Shown here: piece by piece, positions 1-8,914 of the stretch
How the letters are laid out: every line of letters starts with the position of its first letter
How positions within the stretch are numbered: the first letter of the stretch is position 1
NCBI GenBank assembly: GCA_041393415.1
Contig: JAWKKE010000006.1
Location: 74,321 to 138,320, forward strand
DNA: 64,000 nt
Source: Thermoleophilia bacterium
Lineage (GTDB): Bacteria; Actinomycetota; Thermoleophilia; UBA2241
Reading direction: 5' to 3'
Position numbers and translations under genes: made by a program
The notes under the pieces: generated by a model
Database searches by the model: none
Seen by the model: only the letters and a program-made list of their open reading frames with translations
Told to the model about the DNA's origin: nothing

Positions 1-705
1 GGTGCCGGTGTCCACGAACTGCGTCGTCGGCGTGACGACACCCTCTTCGAGCCCGGCGGCAGCTGTCACGACTTTGAACGACGATCCAGGCGGATAGAGA
101 CCCTGTGTGGGACGATTGAGAAGCGGAGCGCTCGCGGCAGCGTTGAGTTCATCCCAGTCCTCGTCGAGCGTGCTGAGATCGTAGGTGGGCGACGACGCGG
201 AGGCGATGATCGCCCCACTCGAAGGATCGAGGGCGACGATAGCGCCGACCTTGCCCTCCAGTGCCGTCTGCGCCACCTTCTGCACCGCCGGCACGAGCGT
301 CAGGGCGAGACTGGCGCCCTCCTGCTGGCGACCGAGAAGCTGATCGACCCAGCGGCGCAGGGTCAGATCGTCCGATTGCCCGCTCAGTTCGGCGTTGAAC
401 TCGCTTTCGAGGCCGCTGCGACCGTACCTGGCGCTGCTGTAGCCGATGAGCTGTGCAGCCAGCGAGCCCTGCGGATACTGGCGGTAGTAGTACCCGGAGC
501 GGCGTTTCGAGGTCGCCAGGACGGAGTCGTCGAACGCAATGATGTCGCCGCGCTTGATCTTCAACTCCTGGGCAAAGCTGCGCTTGTTCTCCGGCCGCTG
601 GGCATACCAGTCGGCGCGCACACCCATGATCCAGGTGAGATTGACCACGACGGCGATGAAGAGCACGACGCCGATCAGGAAGATGCGCGTGATGGCCTGA
701 TTCAC
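1..705 (-). CDS. pbpA: Penicillin-binding protein 2-like transpeptidase (PbpA), C-terminus cut by window edge
   Basis: Peptidoglycan D,D-transpeptidase, partner of the RodA/FtsW polymerase encoded just upstream. The visible 235 residues begin with one N-terminal membrane anchor (about residues 5-25, sequence ITRIFLIGVVLFIAVVVN), followed by the PBP dimerisation region. The start of the transpeptidase domain follows, with PTYDLSTLDEDW and the active-site SxxK box in PPGSSFKVVTAA. The KSG/KTG part lies beyond the window. The start is a GTG at 703-705 because an ATG one base away runs straight into a stop; GGTGAAG lies upstream. It is nine bases from the rodA stop, so the two genes are surely cotranscribed. 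Gene order matches the pstP-rodA-pbpA arrangement of actinobacteria. Confidence 0.93.
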   Translation of the reverse strand, partial: MNQAITRIFLIGVVLFIAVVVNLTWIMGVRADWYAQRPENKRSFAQELKIKRGDIIAFDDSVLATSKRRSGYYYRQYPQGSLAAQLIGYSSARYGRSGLESEFNAELSGQSDDLTLRRWVDQLLGRQQEGASLALTLVPAVQKVAQTALEGKVGAIVALDPSSGAIIASASSPTYDLSTLDEDWDELNAAASAPLLNRPTQGLYPPGSSFKVVTAAAGLEEGVVTPTTQFVDTGT

Positions 706-714
706 ATCTTCACC

Positions 715-2043
715 CTAGCCGCGCATCGCCAAGCGCCGGCGCTCTCGTGGAGTTCCTTCGCGTAACACCTGTGCTCGATGCGACACCATGAGAAGGAGGG
801 CAACCAGCACCAAGTTGGCCGTGATCGAACTGCCGCCGTAGCTCATGAACGGCAGCGTGATACCCGTCAGCGGAATCATGCGTGTGACCCCGCCCAGAAT
901 GATCAGCGTCTGGATGGCGAAGGCCACCGCAAGACCAGCGGCGAGCAGCTTCGAGAAGCCGTCGGCAGCGGTGACGGCAATCCGCACTCCCCGCCAGAAG
1001 AAGAGGAGGAAGAGCAGGATGATGCCGGCGGCGCCAAGCAGCCCCATCTCGTTGGCAAGCGCCGCGAAGATGAAGTCCGTCTGCATATCCGGAACCACGG
1101 GCTGCCCGCTGCTCCAGACGAGAAAACCGCGACCAAACCCGGCGCCGAGAATCCCACCGTCGGCGATGGTGAACAGCGACTGGAGCAACTGATAGCCCGT
1201 GGTATCCGCGTACGACCAGGGGTCCAGCCAGATTCGGAAACGGTCTTGCACGTGCGGCACCACGGCGATCGCGGCGGCGGCAGCGACGGCGAACAAGCCG
1301 CCGCCGAGCACAACATACACGACCCGCGACGTCGCCATGTAGATCAGCGACACGAAGATGGCCATGAAGAGAAGCGCCATGCCGAAGTCCTTCATGAGGA
1401 CGAGCATGGCCAGTGAAAGCACCCACATGAGGAGGAGCGGCCCAAAGTACTTCGTTGCCGGTACAGGGACGCCGAGAACGTTGCGCGTCGGCGTCGAAAG
1501 CAGGAGCTTCTTGTCGTTGAGGTAGCCCGCAAGAAAGACGACGATTGCCAGCTTGGCGAACTCCGACGGTTGGATCGAAAACCCGAAGGCGTGAATCCAG
1601 AGCTTGGAGCCGTTGATCGTGGTGCCGGCGACGATCGTCACGACCAGGAGCACCAGGCCCACGGCGCCGATAATGTAGCGGTAGCGATCCAGCAGCATGT
1701 GATCGCGCACGACGAGAACCGTCAGGGCGAAGAGGACCGCGCCGACTATCAGCCACTGTCCCTGGAGCAGGGCCAACGCCGGCTTGATGCGAAAGATCTC
1801 CGCCAGTCCGAGTGCCGCCAGAAGAGCGGCGATCGGCAGGAGATAGGCGTCGGCCTGGGCCAGCCGCACGCGCACCAGGACATGCAGGGCCAGGAAGATC
1901 GCCACGTAGATGCCGCCGTACATGAGGCTCTCGCGGTTGATCTCTTTGAAGCGGCCCGCGTAGACAGAGACGTAAGCAGCGATGCTGATGACTCCTGCCA
2001 GAACGAGGAAGACGAACTCCAGATTGCGCCGGCTCACGGCCAC
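715..2043 (-). CDS. rodA: RodA/FtsW/SpoVE family peptidoglycan polymerase
   Basis: SEDS-family glycosyltransferase that polymerises lipid II in the cytoplasmic membrane. The 442-residue protein is almost wholly hydrophobic with about ten to twelve membrane segments. It shows family landmarks such as KDFGMALLF, the long extracytoplasmic loop containing WLDPWSYADTTGYQLLQS, and the C-terminal ITLPFMSYGGSS motif typical of SEDS proteins. Translation starts at GTG 2041-2043 and overlaps the end of the phosphatase gene by ten bases, implying translational coupling. It stops nine bases before pbpA. Context (phosphatase, FHA proteins, PBP) says RodA rather than FtsW, but the two cannot be separated with certainty from sequence alone. 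Confidence 0.93.
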   Translation of the reverse strand: MAVSRRNLEFVFLVLAGVISIAAYVSVYAGRFKEINRESLMYGGIYVAIFLALHVLVRVRLAQADAYLLPIAALLAALGLAEIFRIKPALALLQGQWLIVGAVLFALTVLVVRDHMLLDRYRYIIGAVGLVLLVVTIVAGTTINGSKLWIHAFGFSIQPSEFAKLAIVVFLAGYLNDKKLLLSTPTRNVLGVPVPATKYFGPLLLMWVLSLAMLVLMKDFGMALLFMAIFVSLIYMATSRVVYVVLGGGLFAVAAAAAIAVVPHVQDRFRIWLDPWSYADTTGYQLLQSLFTIADGGILGAGFGRGFLVWSSGQPVVPDMQTDFIFAALANEMGLLGAAGIILLFLLFFWRGVRIAVTAADGFSKLLAAGLAVAFAIQTLIILGGVTRMIPLTGITLPFMSYGGSSITANLVLVALLLMVSHRAQVLREGTPRERRRLAMRG

Positions 2044-3149
2044 ATCCCGAGATCGCGACCGAGGTCCATGACGCCCTGCTCCCCATGCAAGGACTGCTCG
2101 TCGACGAGCACGCGTTGTTCCAGGGCAAGCGTTGAGTAGAGTCGCGAGCTCGAGCGATAGCGGGCATGCAAGGGCAATGGACCGACCTCGTACGGCAGGC
2201 CGCTATTGACGACCAGTCGATCGTCGCTGACGGTGATGAAGAAGACCGTACTGAGGATGACGGCGCCGGCGAGACCGACAAGCGTCGCGACCGCGAGCAG
2301 CGCAACCAGGAAGCCGAACCGGCGGCGGCCTCGCCGCGGAAGCGGATCTTCCGGTGCACCGCCGTCGTCCGGCGACGCGATCTCCTCCGTCTTCTCTTCG
2401 TCGACGGCCTCCGCCGCGGAAGCGGAAGCGCGGTCCGGAGCCGCGGCGTCTTCATCGTCTACACGCACAACGAGCGCCGTGATGTTGTCTGGGCCGCCCT
2501 GCCGGCGGGCCTCGGCGATCAGCCGCTCGACGGCCATATCCACGTCGGCGACTGCGAGCGCACCGGCGATAGCCGCCGCACTCACGGGTCCGCTCAAGCC
2601 GTCGCTACAGAGGAGCACGACGTCGCCGGCGACGAGATCCACGGAGAGCTCGTCGATCTTGACGGCGGGCTCCGTACCCAGCGCTCGACTGAGGATGCTG
2701 CGATGGGGATGAACGGCGGCTTCCTCAGCGGTGAGCCTGCCGGAGCGCACAAGCTCGCCCACCAGCGAGTGATCCTCGCTCACCTGCACGAGCACGCCGT
2801 CGCGCAGAAGATAGGCACGACTGTCACCGATGTGGACGAAATGCGCAACGGCCGCCTCGAGGCGCATGGCGGTGAGCGTGGTCCCCATGCCGGTCAAGTC
2901 ACTGTCGCCGCGCGCCCTCTCGAAGACAGCGGCGTTGGCCGCCTGGGCCGCGGCGAGAAGCGAACGCCCGGCTTCAATCTCCGCCACCAAAGTCTGCGCG
3001 GCGAGGCCGCTGGCGATCTCGCCGGCTTGCGCGCCGCCCATGCCGTCGCAGACGGCGAACAGCGGCGGCGCGACGACGAAGGTGTCCTCGTTCGTCTTGC
3101 GCTGCAGACCGATATCGGTGAGACCACTGTGGCGAGAGACAAGCGTCAC
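2034..3149 (-). CDS. pstP: PP2C-type Ser/Thr protein phosphatase, membrane anchored (PstP-like)
   Basis: Metal-dependent phosphatase that reverses Ser/Thr kinase signalling at the division site. Residues 1-235 form a PP2C domain: the metal-binding DGMGGAQAGEIAS, GDSRAYLLRDG, LLCSDGLS and the terminal PDNITALVVRV are all present. An acidic linker leads to a single membrane helix (about residues 280-303) and a short outside tail of about 65 residues, the layout of mycobacterial PstP. The start is GTG at 3147-3149. It lies six bases after fhaB and overlaps rodA, so it belongs to the same minus-strand operon. Its likely substrates are the kinase and FHA proteins encoded upstream. Confidence 0.93.
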   Translation of the reverse strand: MTLVSRHSGLTDIGLQRKTNEDTFVVAPPLFAVCDGMGGAQAGEIASGLAAQTLVAEIEAGRSLLAAAQAANAAVFERARGDSDLTGMGTTLTAMRLEAAVAHFVHIGDSRAYLLRDGVLVQVSEDHSLVGELVRSGRLTAEEAAVHPHRSILSRALGTEPAVKIDELSVDLVAGDVVLLCSDGLSGPVSAAAIAGALAVADVDMAVERLIAEARRQGGPDNITALVVRVDDEDAAAPDRASASAAEAVDEEKTEEIASPDDGGAPEDPLPRRGRRRFGFLVALLAVATLVGLAGAVILSTVFFITVSDDRLVVNSGLPYEVGPLPLHARYRSSSRLYSTLALEQRVLVDEQSLHGEQGVMDLGRDLGMWP

Positions 3150-3155
3150 GGCAAT

Positions 3156-3650
3156 CTAGTCCTCGAAGCGAAACACGGTGTCGCCGACACGCACGCGAGC
3201 CCCGGAGGCAAGCCTAGCCACCGCAACACGTTCGCCGTCCACAAACGTACCGTTGGTGCTCCCGAGGTCTTCGATCGTCCATTCTGCGCCCGCGCCGACA
3301 AGACGCGCGTGTGTGCCGGAGACAACCGTCTCAGAGACCACCACGTCATTGGCGTCCACACGTCCCAGCGTCAGGCTGCCGTCCAGCAGATACTCGGTAC
3401 CGAGAGCGAGAACGGGGCTCTCCTCCACGACCAGTCGAGGCCGAGGAGAGCGTCCGTAGTCGACGGGCGTCTGCCACGTCGCGACCCCGGGATGCGGCAG
3501 ACTCGCCGGTCCAGGCCCACCCATGGCCACTTCGGGCGTGCCCGCAGCCGCACGCACGTTCGCGACGGCGGATCGCACGATGCGCCACACGAAGACGTAG
3601 AGCAACACCAGTATGGCAACTTTGAGGATGAGCAACACGATATCGATCAC
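3156..3650 (-). CDS. fhaB: Membrane-anchored FHA-domain protein (FhaB/FipA-like)
   Basis: Phosphothreonine-reading adaptor of the cell-wall kinase operon. The 164-residue protein has an N-terminal membrane helix (residues 4-25, IVLLILKVAILVLLYVFVW), a proline/glycine linker, and a C-terminal FHA domain with LTLGRVDANDVVV, SGTHARL and the signature DLGSTNGTFVDGERV. GTG at 3648-3650 is the start. Size, topology and place between fhaA and pstP match FhaB of actinobacteria. It probably recruits phosphorylated kinase or PBP partners to the septum; that role is inferred from the family. Confidence 0.92.
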   Translation of the reverse strand: MIDIVLLILKVAILVLLYVFVWRIVRSAVANVRAAAGTPEVAMGGPGPASLPHPGVATWQTPVDYGRSPRPRLVVEESPVLALGTEYLLDGSLTLGRVDANDVVVSETVVSGTHARLVGAGAEWTIEDLGSTNGTFVDGERVAVARLASGARVRVGDTVFRFED

Positions 3651-3701
3651 AGGCGTCTCCTCTGCGGAGAACGATGGCCGCAGCGCGCGGCGAAGGTCGC
3701 C

Positions 3702-4478
3702 CTACGGTAAGAGCTGGAAGACGAACTCCGTTGCACCCACTTGAATGCGATCGCCGTGCTGCAGAACGGCGCATTTCGCATTCTGCCGATTGACCCGCAG
3801 TCCATTCGTGGAGCCAAGGTCGCGCACCACGTAACCCTCTTGCTGACGCCGAATCTCGGCGTGTTCACGAGAGACGTTGGGATCCTCGACGACAATGTCG
3901 CAGCGTCGACTGCGACCAAGCATGGTGACAGTCTCCTTGAGCTCCCACTCACCGTGCGGACCACGAAGGACCGCGCGACGCGCCGCCGCCGCTGGGGCGG
4001 CCACCGGCGCCGGCTGTTGATACAGCACCGTTTGGTCAGCCCTTGGGCCGGGCGCCGGAGAAGCTGGGACGACTGGCGCCTCGGCGACCGCGCCACGAGC
4101 GCCGGCCGGCTCACTGACCGTCCGCGTACCAATGCCGAATTCGCCCACGCGCAGGTCGTCGTCGCGATGCAACTCGATGCGCGGCGACGCCACCAGCGTC
4201 CACCCTTCGCGCTGCGCATATGCCACGACATAGCTGCTGAGCTCGGCCTTGAGCGAGTCCGCGAGCGCCACCAGTTGCTCGTAGTCGGCCCGCCCGAGAT
4301 ACACATCGAACTCGTTGGGAACGTAGACGTTTGCCACACCGACCGACTTGTGATCGGCCATCTCCTTGGCCAGCTTGTGTGCAATCTCCACCGGCTGGAC
4401 GCTCGACTTGAAGGCGCGACCGAAGCCACCTTCTACGGCGCCCTCAAGCTTCTTCTCGATACCCCTGAAGATACCCAT
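3702..4478 (-). CDS. fhaA: FhaA-like protein: DUF3662 domain plus C-terminal FHA domain
   Basis: Cytoplasmic adaptor of the Ser/Thr kinase system. The first 120 residues match the FhaA N-terminal domain (GIFRGIEKKLEGAVEGGFGR, FKSSVQPVEIAHKLAKEM, and VPNEFDVYLGRADYEQL). A proline/alanine-rich linker joins this to an FHA domain (residues about 168-258) with MLGRSRRCDIVVEDPNVSRE and DLGSTNGLRVN. It is shorter than mycobacterial FhaA, mainly in the linker. The ATG at 4476-4478 lies inside the end of the kinase gene in another frame, a 35-base overlap, so its translation is probably coupled to the kinase. Confidence 0.92.
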   Translation of the reverse strand: MGIFRGIEKKLEGAVEGGFGRAFKSSVQPVEIAHKLAKEMADHKSVGVANVYVPNEFDVYLGRADYEQLVALADSLKAELSSYVVAYAQREGWTLVASPRIELHRDDDLRVGEFGIGTRTVSEPAGARGAVAEAPVVPASPAPGPRADQTVLYQQPAPVAAPAAAARRAVLRGPHGEWELKETVTMLGRSRRCDIVVEDPNVSREHAEIRRQQEGYVVRDLGSTNGLRVNRQNAKCAVLQHGDRIQVGATEFVFQLLP

Positions 4479-6156
4479 CGTCGAGCTCCTCCGGCCGATT
4501 GCCGGCCACCACTGCCAACGGCAAGAGTATCACGCTCGCTGCTGCGGCCACGTTGAGCGCCAGCGGAGTGAGCGAAAGCGCGTCACCCCAAGCGGCGCCG
4601 GGCACCAACGAGTAGACGAGATAGACGCCCGCGAAGCTCAACGCCCACACCCACAAGCGCACTTCGGTGCGCACGCAGGCGAACGCAAAGCCCAACAGAA
4701 CCGCCAAGCACGCCCAGACCGCGGCTTGCAGAACACAGGCCGGGGTGAGAACGACGCCGGCCAGTGCGGTGACCACCGCCAGCGGATTGTCGGCCCCCGC
4801 AAGAGCAGACCCGACAGCGGGATACGACTGATACATCGTAAATGGGCCGGTTTGACCGGCCAGCGCGAGATACAGAAAGACCCCGGCGCCAGCCCATGCA
4901 GCGGTGAGTGGGCCGCGAATGCGACCCAGAATAGGCGCCCCCGCCGGCGCCAGCAGCACGAGGTAGGCCGGTGCCAAAGCCAGGGCCAGCGCCGGCCACA
5001 GCACGACCACGGGCCGCGAACGCGCGAGGAAGAAGGCGACGAGGGCGCCAACGAGATACACGACCCCCACGCTGAGCGAGACATTGAAGACCGGGAAGGC
5101 GAGAATGCCCAGCAGCCACGCGAGTCCGGCCCTCGGCATGACGGCCCACAGGCCGGCGGAGAGAGCGATCAGCGGCAGATCCCAACTTGTCGGATACGCC
5201 GGTAGCGCGCGCAACACGACCGCGCAGACGACAACGGCGAGCACGGCGCCGCCGACGCGCTCCAGGGCGGCGCCGCCACGCAAGAGAGGACTGGCGAAGC
5301 TCTGGAGACGGCGCCAGCGACGGCCGTGAAGAACGCCGTCGTCGAGTACGGTGCGCAACGACTCGGCCAGCGCCGCCGCGCTCGGGCGACTCGCGGGCCG
5401 AACGGCGCACGCGGCATCGATGAGCTCGACAACGTTGCGCGGCAAGTCCGGCCGCAACGTCGCCAGCGAAGGCAGTCTCCCGGCGGCGACGTTGGCCATC
5501 GTCTGCGCCGGCGTGTCGCCGCGCAGGGGATGCCGGCCCGCCAGTAACTCGTAGAGCACGACGCCGGCCGAGTAGACATCGGTCGACGGTCCCACTCGCC
5601 GACCGTTGGCCTGCTCGGGCGACATGTACGCCACCGTCCCGATGACGTCGCCGTCCTGCGTCAGCGTCTCCGCGTCGAGAAGCAGCGCGATACCGAAATC
5701 CATGACCTTCGTACGACCGTCACGATCCAGCATCACATTCTGCGGCTTGATGTCGCGGTGCACGACTCCCTGACTGTGCGCGTAGGCCAGCGCTTCCAGG
5801 AGTTCCGCTCCAACCGCCACCACTCCCGAGTCGCTCAACGGACGGCTCAGATGTGCCAGCGCCTCGCCCTCGACAAGTTCGCAGACAAGGTAGCTGTGTT
5901 CGCCGTCGCCGAACCAGTCGTAGAGCGCCACGATGTTGGGGTGCTCGAGCGTCGCCGCCGCCTGCACCTCACGCAGGACGCGACCCTTCATGGCGTGCGT
6001 CTCTTGCACGACCTTGAGGGCAACGCGCTGCGCGGATTCGCGGTCCTCAGCTTCGAAGACCTCGGAGAACCCGCCGCTACCGATCTGGCGGATCAACTCG
6101 TAGCGGTCGCGCCAATCCAATCTGAGTGGTGTCGTATTCTGAGCTGCGACAGGCAT
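4444..6156 (-). CDS. Ser/Thr protein kinase with polytopic membrane C-terminus
   Basis: Eukaryotic-like kinase opening the fhaA-fhaB-pstP-rodA-pbpA operon. Residues 18-270 form a complete kinase domain: glycine loop IGSGGFSEVF, Lys48 in VALKVV, catalytic HRDIKPQN (133-140), DFG (153-155), and activation segment GTVAYMSPEQANG. In place of a single helix with outside PASTA repeats, as in PknB, the remaining 300 residues hold roughly eight to ten hydrophobic segments and no PASTA domain. In mycobacteria the kinases follow pbpA; here this one leads the operon, and a PASTA kinase may lie beyond position 1. The ligand, if any, is unknown. The start ATG has only a weak ribosome site. Confidence 0.9.
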   Translation of the reverse strand: MPVAAQNTTPLRLDWRDRYELIRQIGSGGFSEVFEAEDRESAQRVALKVVQETHAMKGRVLREVQAAATLEHPNIVALYDWFGDGEHSYLVCELVEGEALAHLSRPLSDSGVVAVGAELLEALAYAHSQGVVHRDIKPQNVMLDRDGRTKVMDFGIALLLDAETLTQDGDVIGTVAYMSPEQANGRRVGPSTDVYSAGVVLYELLAGRHPLRGDTPAQTMANVAAGRLPSLATLRPDLPRNVVELIDAACAVRPASRPSAAALAESLRTVLDDGVLHGRRWRRLQSFASPLLRGGAALERVGGAVLAVVVCAVVLRALPAYPTSWDLPLIALSAGLWAVMPRAGLAWLLGILAFPVFNVSLSVGVVYLVGALVAFFLARSRPVVVLWPALALALAPAYLVLLAPAGAPILGRIRGPLTAAWAGAGVFLYLALAGQTGPFTMYQSYPAVGSALAGADNPLAVVTALAGVVLTPACVLQAAVWACLAVLLGFAFACVRTEVRLWVWALSFAGVYLVYSLVPGAAWGDALSLTPLALNVAAAASVILLPLAVVAGNRPEELDDGYLQGYREEA

Positions 6157-6228
6157 CGCGGGAGTCTCGGCTGCATTCCTTCGTAAGGATATTCGGTATG
6201 GTACAATCCGATCCCTGTGTGAGCCGCT

Positions 6229-6315
6229 GGGCGAGTGGCGGAATTGGCAGACGCGCTAGGTTCAGGGTCTAGTGCACGTACGTGCATGCGGGTTCAAGTC
6301 CCGCCTCGCCCACCA
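6229..6315 (+). tRNA. tRNA-Leu (anticodon CAG)
   Basis: Cloverleaf with acceptor stem GGGCGAG/CTCGCCC, D-arm TGGCGGAATTGGCAGACGCG, anticodon stem CTAGG/TCTAG around loop TTCAGGG (CAG), a type II long variable arm and T-loop GGTTCAAGTCC. The CCA end (6313-6315) is encoded. A TACAAT hexamer at 6202-6207 is a plausible -10 box for it. Confidence 0.95.
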
Positions 6316-6341
6316 GCCTACTAGAAACAGGAGCGTGCAGA

Positions 6342-7442
6342 GTGGATCGTTCTGAGGGCGGCGCCGATGGCGCCCAAGCAAACGTTCCCGGCGCAACTGA
6401 CGGCTCGACCCCCGCTCGTCAGCGGCAGCGACCCAGCCGTCGCCGAACCCGCATCCAGCGCATCGCCATTCTGGCCGCCGTCTTCGTCGTCATCGTCTTC
6501 GTTCTAGCGCTCGTGCTGCGCAGTTGCCAGCACAACCGCAAAGTCGACGCCTACCGCACCTATCTCGGCTCCGTTTCGACGGCCATCGACGACTCCGCCG
6601 CACTCTCCAAGCAACTCAACCAAGTGGTGAGCAACCCCACCAAGTACTCACGCGAGGAACTCATCGCCAAGCTCGACGAGTTGAGCGCCAAGCAGCAAGA
6701 GATCTCTTCGCGCGCCGAAGGCTTCGAGCCGCCCGACACGTTGAGCGCCGAGCAGCAAGTGTTCGCCGAGGGCATGGCCGTGCGCGCCGAGGGCTTCAAG
6801 CTCTTCCAGGCAACCGTCCTATCGAGTCTCGAGAACGAGACCGTGAACCCCAACAAGGTAACTGCCCTCGCGGGGTACTTCTCCGGGCCGGATGCCTACT
6901 ATATGAGCCGCTTCTACACACAGACCAGGACCATCATGAGCGAGCAGGGCGTCACCGACGTCGCCGTGCCTACCGCCAGTCAGTACTTGACCGCCAAGAC
7001 GTTCGAAAGCGACAGCATCGAGGCCATGCTCAACAGCGTCGGTACTTCAACCAAGCTCGTGGGTCGCCACGGCGTGGCCCTCGTCGGAGTTGCCGCCCAG
7101 CCCGAGAACGTCGAACTCAGCACCTCGAAGACTACCGACGTCAAGGCGTCGGCCGAACTCGCCTTCGAAGCCCGCGTGCAGAATCAGGGCGACGCAGACG
7201 AGGCCAACGTCGTCGTCAAGGGCGAGATCACCCTCCCAGACGGCAGCGTTCTCGAGAAGTCGGTCACGATCGAGTCCATCGCTGCCGGCAAGACCGCGAC
7301 CGCCTCTCTCTCCGGCTTCCAGATCCCCGGGGAGGCACTGGGAAGAGTCTCGACGCTCAAGATCACCGCAGGACCAGTGCCCGGCGAGTCGGTGAAGACG
7401 AACAACTCCGGAAGCTTCAAGATCCAGCTTCAACTCGAGTAG
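6342..7442 (+). CDS. Membrane-anchored extracytoplasmic protein with CARDB-like C-terminal domain
   Basis: Function unknown. The 366-residue protein has a basic, low-complexity N-terminus, one membrane helix (about residues 40-62, IAILAAVFVVIVFVLALVL) and a long outside portion. That portion has an alpha-helical part with KQLNQVV, EELIAKLDELSAKQQEI and similar stretches, then a beta-rich C-terminal part (from about residue 265). The C-terminal pattern, a positively spaced VKASAELAFEARVQNQGDAD followed by SVTIESIAAGKTATASL, resembles CARDB/bacterial Ig-like adhesion modules. I chose GTG 6342-6344, preceded by AGGAG, because earlier starts fall inside the tRNA. It is followed six bases later by the DUF4446 gene, so the two probably form an operon. 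Confidence 0.8.
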   Translation: MDRSEGGADGAQANVPGATDGSTPARQRQRPSRRRTRIQRIAILAAVFVVIVFVLALVLRSCQHNRKVDAYRTYLGSVSTAIDDSAALSKQLNQVVSNPTKYSREELIAKLDELSAKQQEISSRAEGFEPPDTLSAEQQVFAEGMAVRAEGFKLFQATVLSSLENETVNPNKVTALAGYFSGPDAYYMSRFYTQTRTIMSEQGVTDVAVPTASQYLTAKTFESDSIEAMLNSVGTSTKLVGRHGVALVGVAAQPENVELSTSKTTDVKASAELAFEARVQNQGDADEANVVVKGEITLPDGSVLEKSVTIESIAAGKTATASLSGFQIPGEALGRVSTLKITAGPVPGESVKTNNSGSFKIQLQLE

Positions 7443-7448
7443 TCACGC

Positions 7449-7973
7449 TTGGATGCCCTGCGTGACATCGCCCCGTACGTGGCGCTGGCCACAGCGGTAG
7501 TCTCACTGGTTCTCCTCGTCCTCCTCGTCGTGGTCTGGATCTCACTGCGTCGCCTCCGTCGTTCCCAGGTAGTCATCCTCGGGCACCACGGCGAACGCGA
7601 CCTCGTCGAGCACGTCGTCGCACTCGACGAGCAGGTGCGCAACATGCGTGAGGCGGTCGAGACCATGACCCACGATCTCGACCGCTACAGCCGGCGCCTC
7701 GATCGCACGATCACACGCAAGGCGCTCGTACGCTTCGACGCTTTTCGCGAAGTCGGCGGCGAACAGAGCGCGTCGCTGGCGCTCCTCGACAGCCACCGCA
7801 GCGGCATCGTCCTCAGCACCATCGCTGCACGCGATTTCGCGCGCGTGTACGTGAAGCACCTCGAACACGGCATCCCCGACCGCGAGCTCTCGCCGGAAGA
7901 AAACGAGGCAGTGTCGCTCGCGGTCCCGCTCGCGGACGCCCCACCTATTGAGGACGCGCACTCGGCCACCTGA
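7449..7973 (+). CDS. DUF4446 family membrane protein
   Basis: Conserved protein of unknown role, seen in Firmicutes and deep Actinobacteria. One N-terminal membrane helix (residues 9-33) is followed by a short coiled segment (DLVEHVVALDEQVRNMREAV) and the diagnostic core. That core has VRFDAFREVGGEQSASLALL, GIVLSTIAARDFARVYVK, and the end motif ELSPEENEAV. The only in-frame start near the beginning is TTG at 7449, six bases after the previous stop. It probably forms an operon with the preceding anchored protein; no function can be given. Confidence 0.85.
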   Translation: MDALRDIAPYVALATAVVSLVLLVLLVVVWISLRRLRRSQVVILGHHGERDLVEHVVALDEQVRNMREAVETMTHDLDRYSRRLDRTITRKALVRFDAFREVGGEQSASLALLDSHRSGIVLSTIAARDFARVYVKHLEHGIPDRELSPEENEAVSLAVPLADAPPIEDAHSAT

Positions 7974-8019
7974 TACGCTACAGGCTCACCCGCACCAGCA
8001 ATCGAGCCCTGGAGTCGAC

Positions 8020-8862
8020 GTGGCAGCAGGTAACAACAGGATCGCCTTCCTGGGTCCGGAAGGAACGTTCACCGAAGAGGCGCTACTCGCCAGCCGACCG
8101 GATCCGAGTCTGAATCCCTTCCCCCATCCCACCATCCGCGAGGTGATGGAAGCGGTCCGCTCTGGCGACGCAGCGCTCGGCATCGTGCCCATCGAGAACT
8201 CCCTCGAGGGTTCGGTGGCGATCACACTCGATCTCCTGGCCTTCGACTTCGACGAGCTCTTCATCTGCGGCGAGACGGTCCATCCGATCCGTCACCAACT
8301 CATCACGCGCTCGCCCGTGGCGCTCGATCAGATCACCAAAGTCATCAGCCACCCGCATGCCTACGGGCAGTGCCGGCAGTTCCTCTCCACCCACCTGCCA
8401 GGCGTCGAGCACGAGGCCGCCAATTCCACCGCGGATGCCGTGCGCATCGTCAGCCGCGTCGACAGACCGTGGGCGGCGATCGGCAACAAACTTGCCGCCG
8501 ACATGTACGAGTGCCTCGTGCTGCGGGACAACATCGAGGATTCGCTCGAGAACGAGACGCGCTTCGTCTACCTGAGCACGACGCCCGCCCCGCAGGACTT
8601 GGATGCCCTGTACAAGACGAGCCTTGTCTGCACCATCGGCGCCGACCAACCCGGCAGCCTGCTGCTCATCCTCTCAGAGTTCGCGCACCGCTACATCAAC
8701 CTCACCAAGGTGGAGTCGCGCCCGTCGCGCGAGGGCTTGGGCAAGTACATCTTCTTCATCGACATCGAAGGGCGCATGACCGATCCCGCGGTGGAACAGG
8801 CGCTCAAATGCCTGGCATGCAAGCTGCCGTGGGTTAAGGTCTTCGGCTCGTTTCCGACGTGA
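8020..8862 (+). CDS. pheA: Prephenate dehydratase with ACT domain
   Basis: Converts prephenate to phenylpyruvate in phenylalanine synthesis. The 280-residue protein has the two-lobed catalytic domain: AFLGPEGTFTEEALL, the VPIENSLEGSV loop and the catalytic-threonine motif ETRFVYLS. It ends with an ACT domain (from about residue 200) carrying the phenylalanine-sensing ESRPSREGLGKYIFFID segment, so feedback inhibition by phenylalanine is expected. Start GTG 8020-8022 has GGAG eight bases upstream; a longer reading frame begins within the previous gene but lacks a ribosome site. Length and domain order are normal for monofunctional bacterial PheA. Confidence 0.95.
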   Translation: MAAGNNRIAFLGPEGTFTEEALLASRPDPSLNPFPHPTIREVMEAVRSGDAALGIVPIENSLEGSVAITLDLLAFDFDELFICGETVHPIRHQLITRSPVALDQITKVISHPHAYGQCRQFLSTHLPGVEHEAANSTADAVRIVSRVDRPWAAIGNKLAADMYECLVLRDNIEDSLENETRFVYLSTTPAPQDLDALYKTSLVCTIGADQPGSLLLILSEFAHRYINLTKVESRPSREGLGKYIFFIDIEGRMTDPAVEQALKCLACKLPWVKVFGSFPT

Positions 8863-8914
8863 CGACTCCTCAAGCACCGGGGCATACGCCTCGTCTCGCA
8901 ACGGAGGCGGGACC

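Noticed and set aside
2166..3710. Long plus-strand open frame opposite pstP/fhaB (also 15617-17191, 36513-38351 and 37735-39189)
   Set aside because: Arg/Ala/His-rich translations with no motifs, antisense or out of frame to genes with clear family signatures; expected in high-GC DNA.
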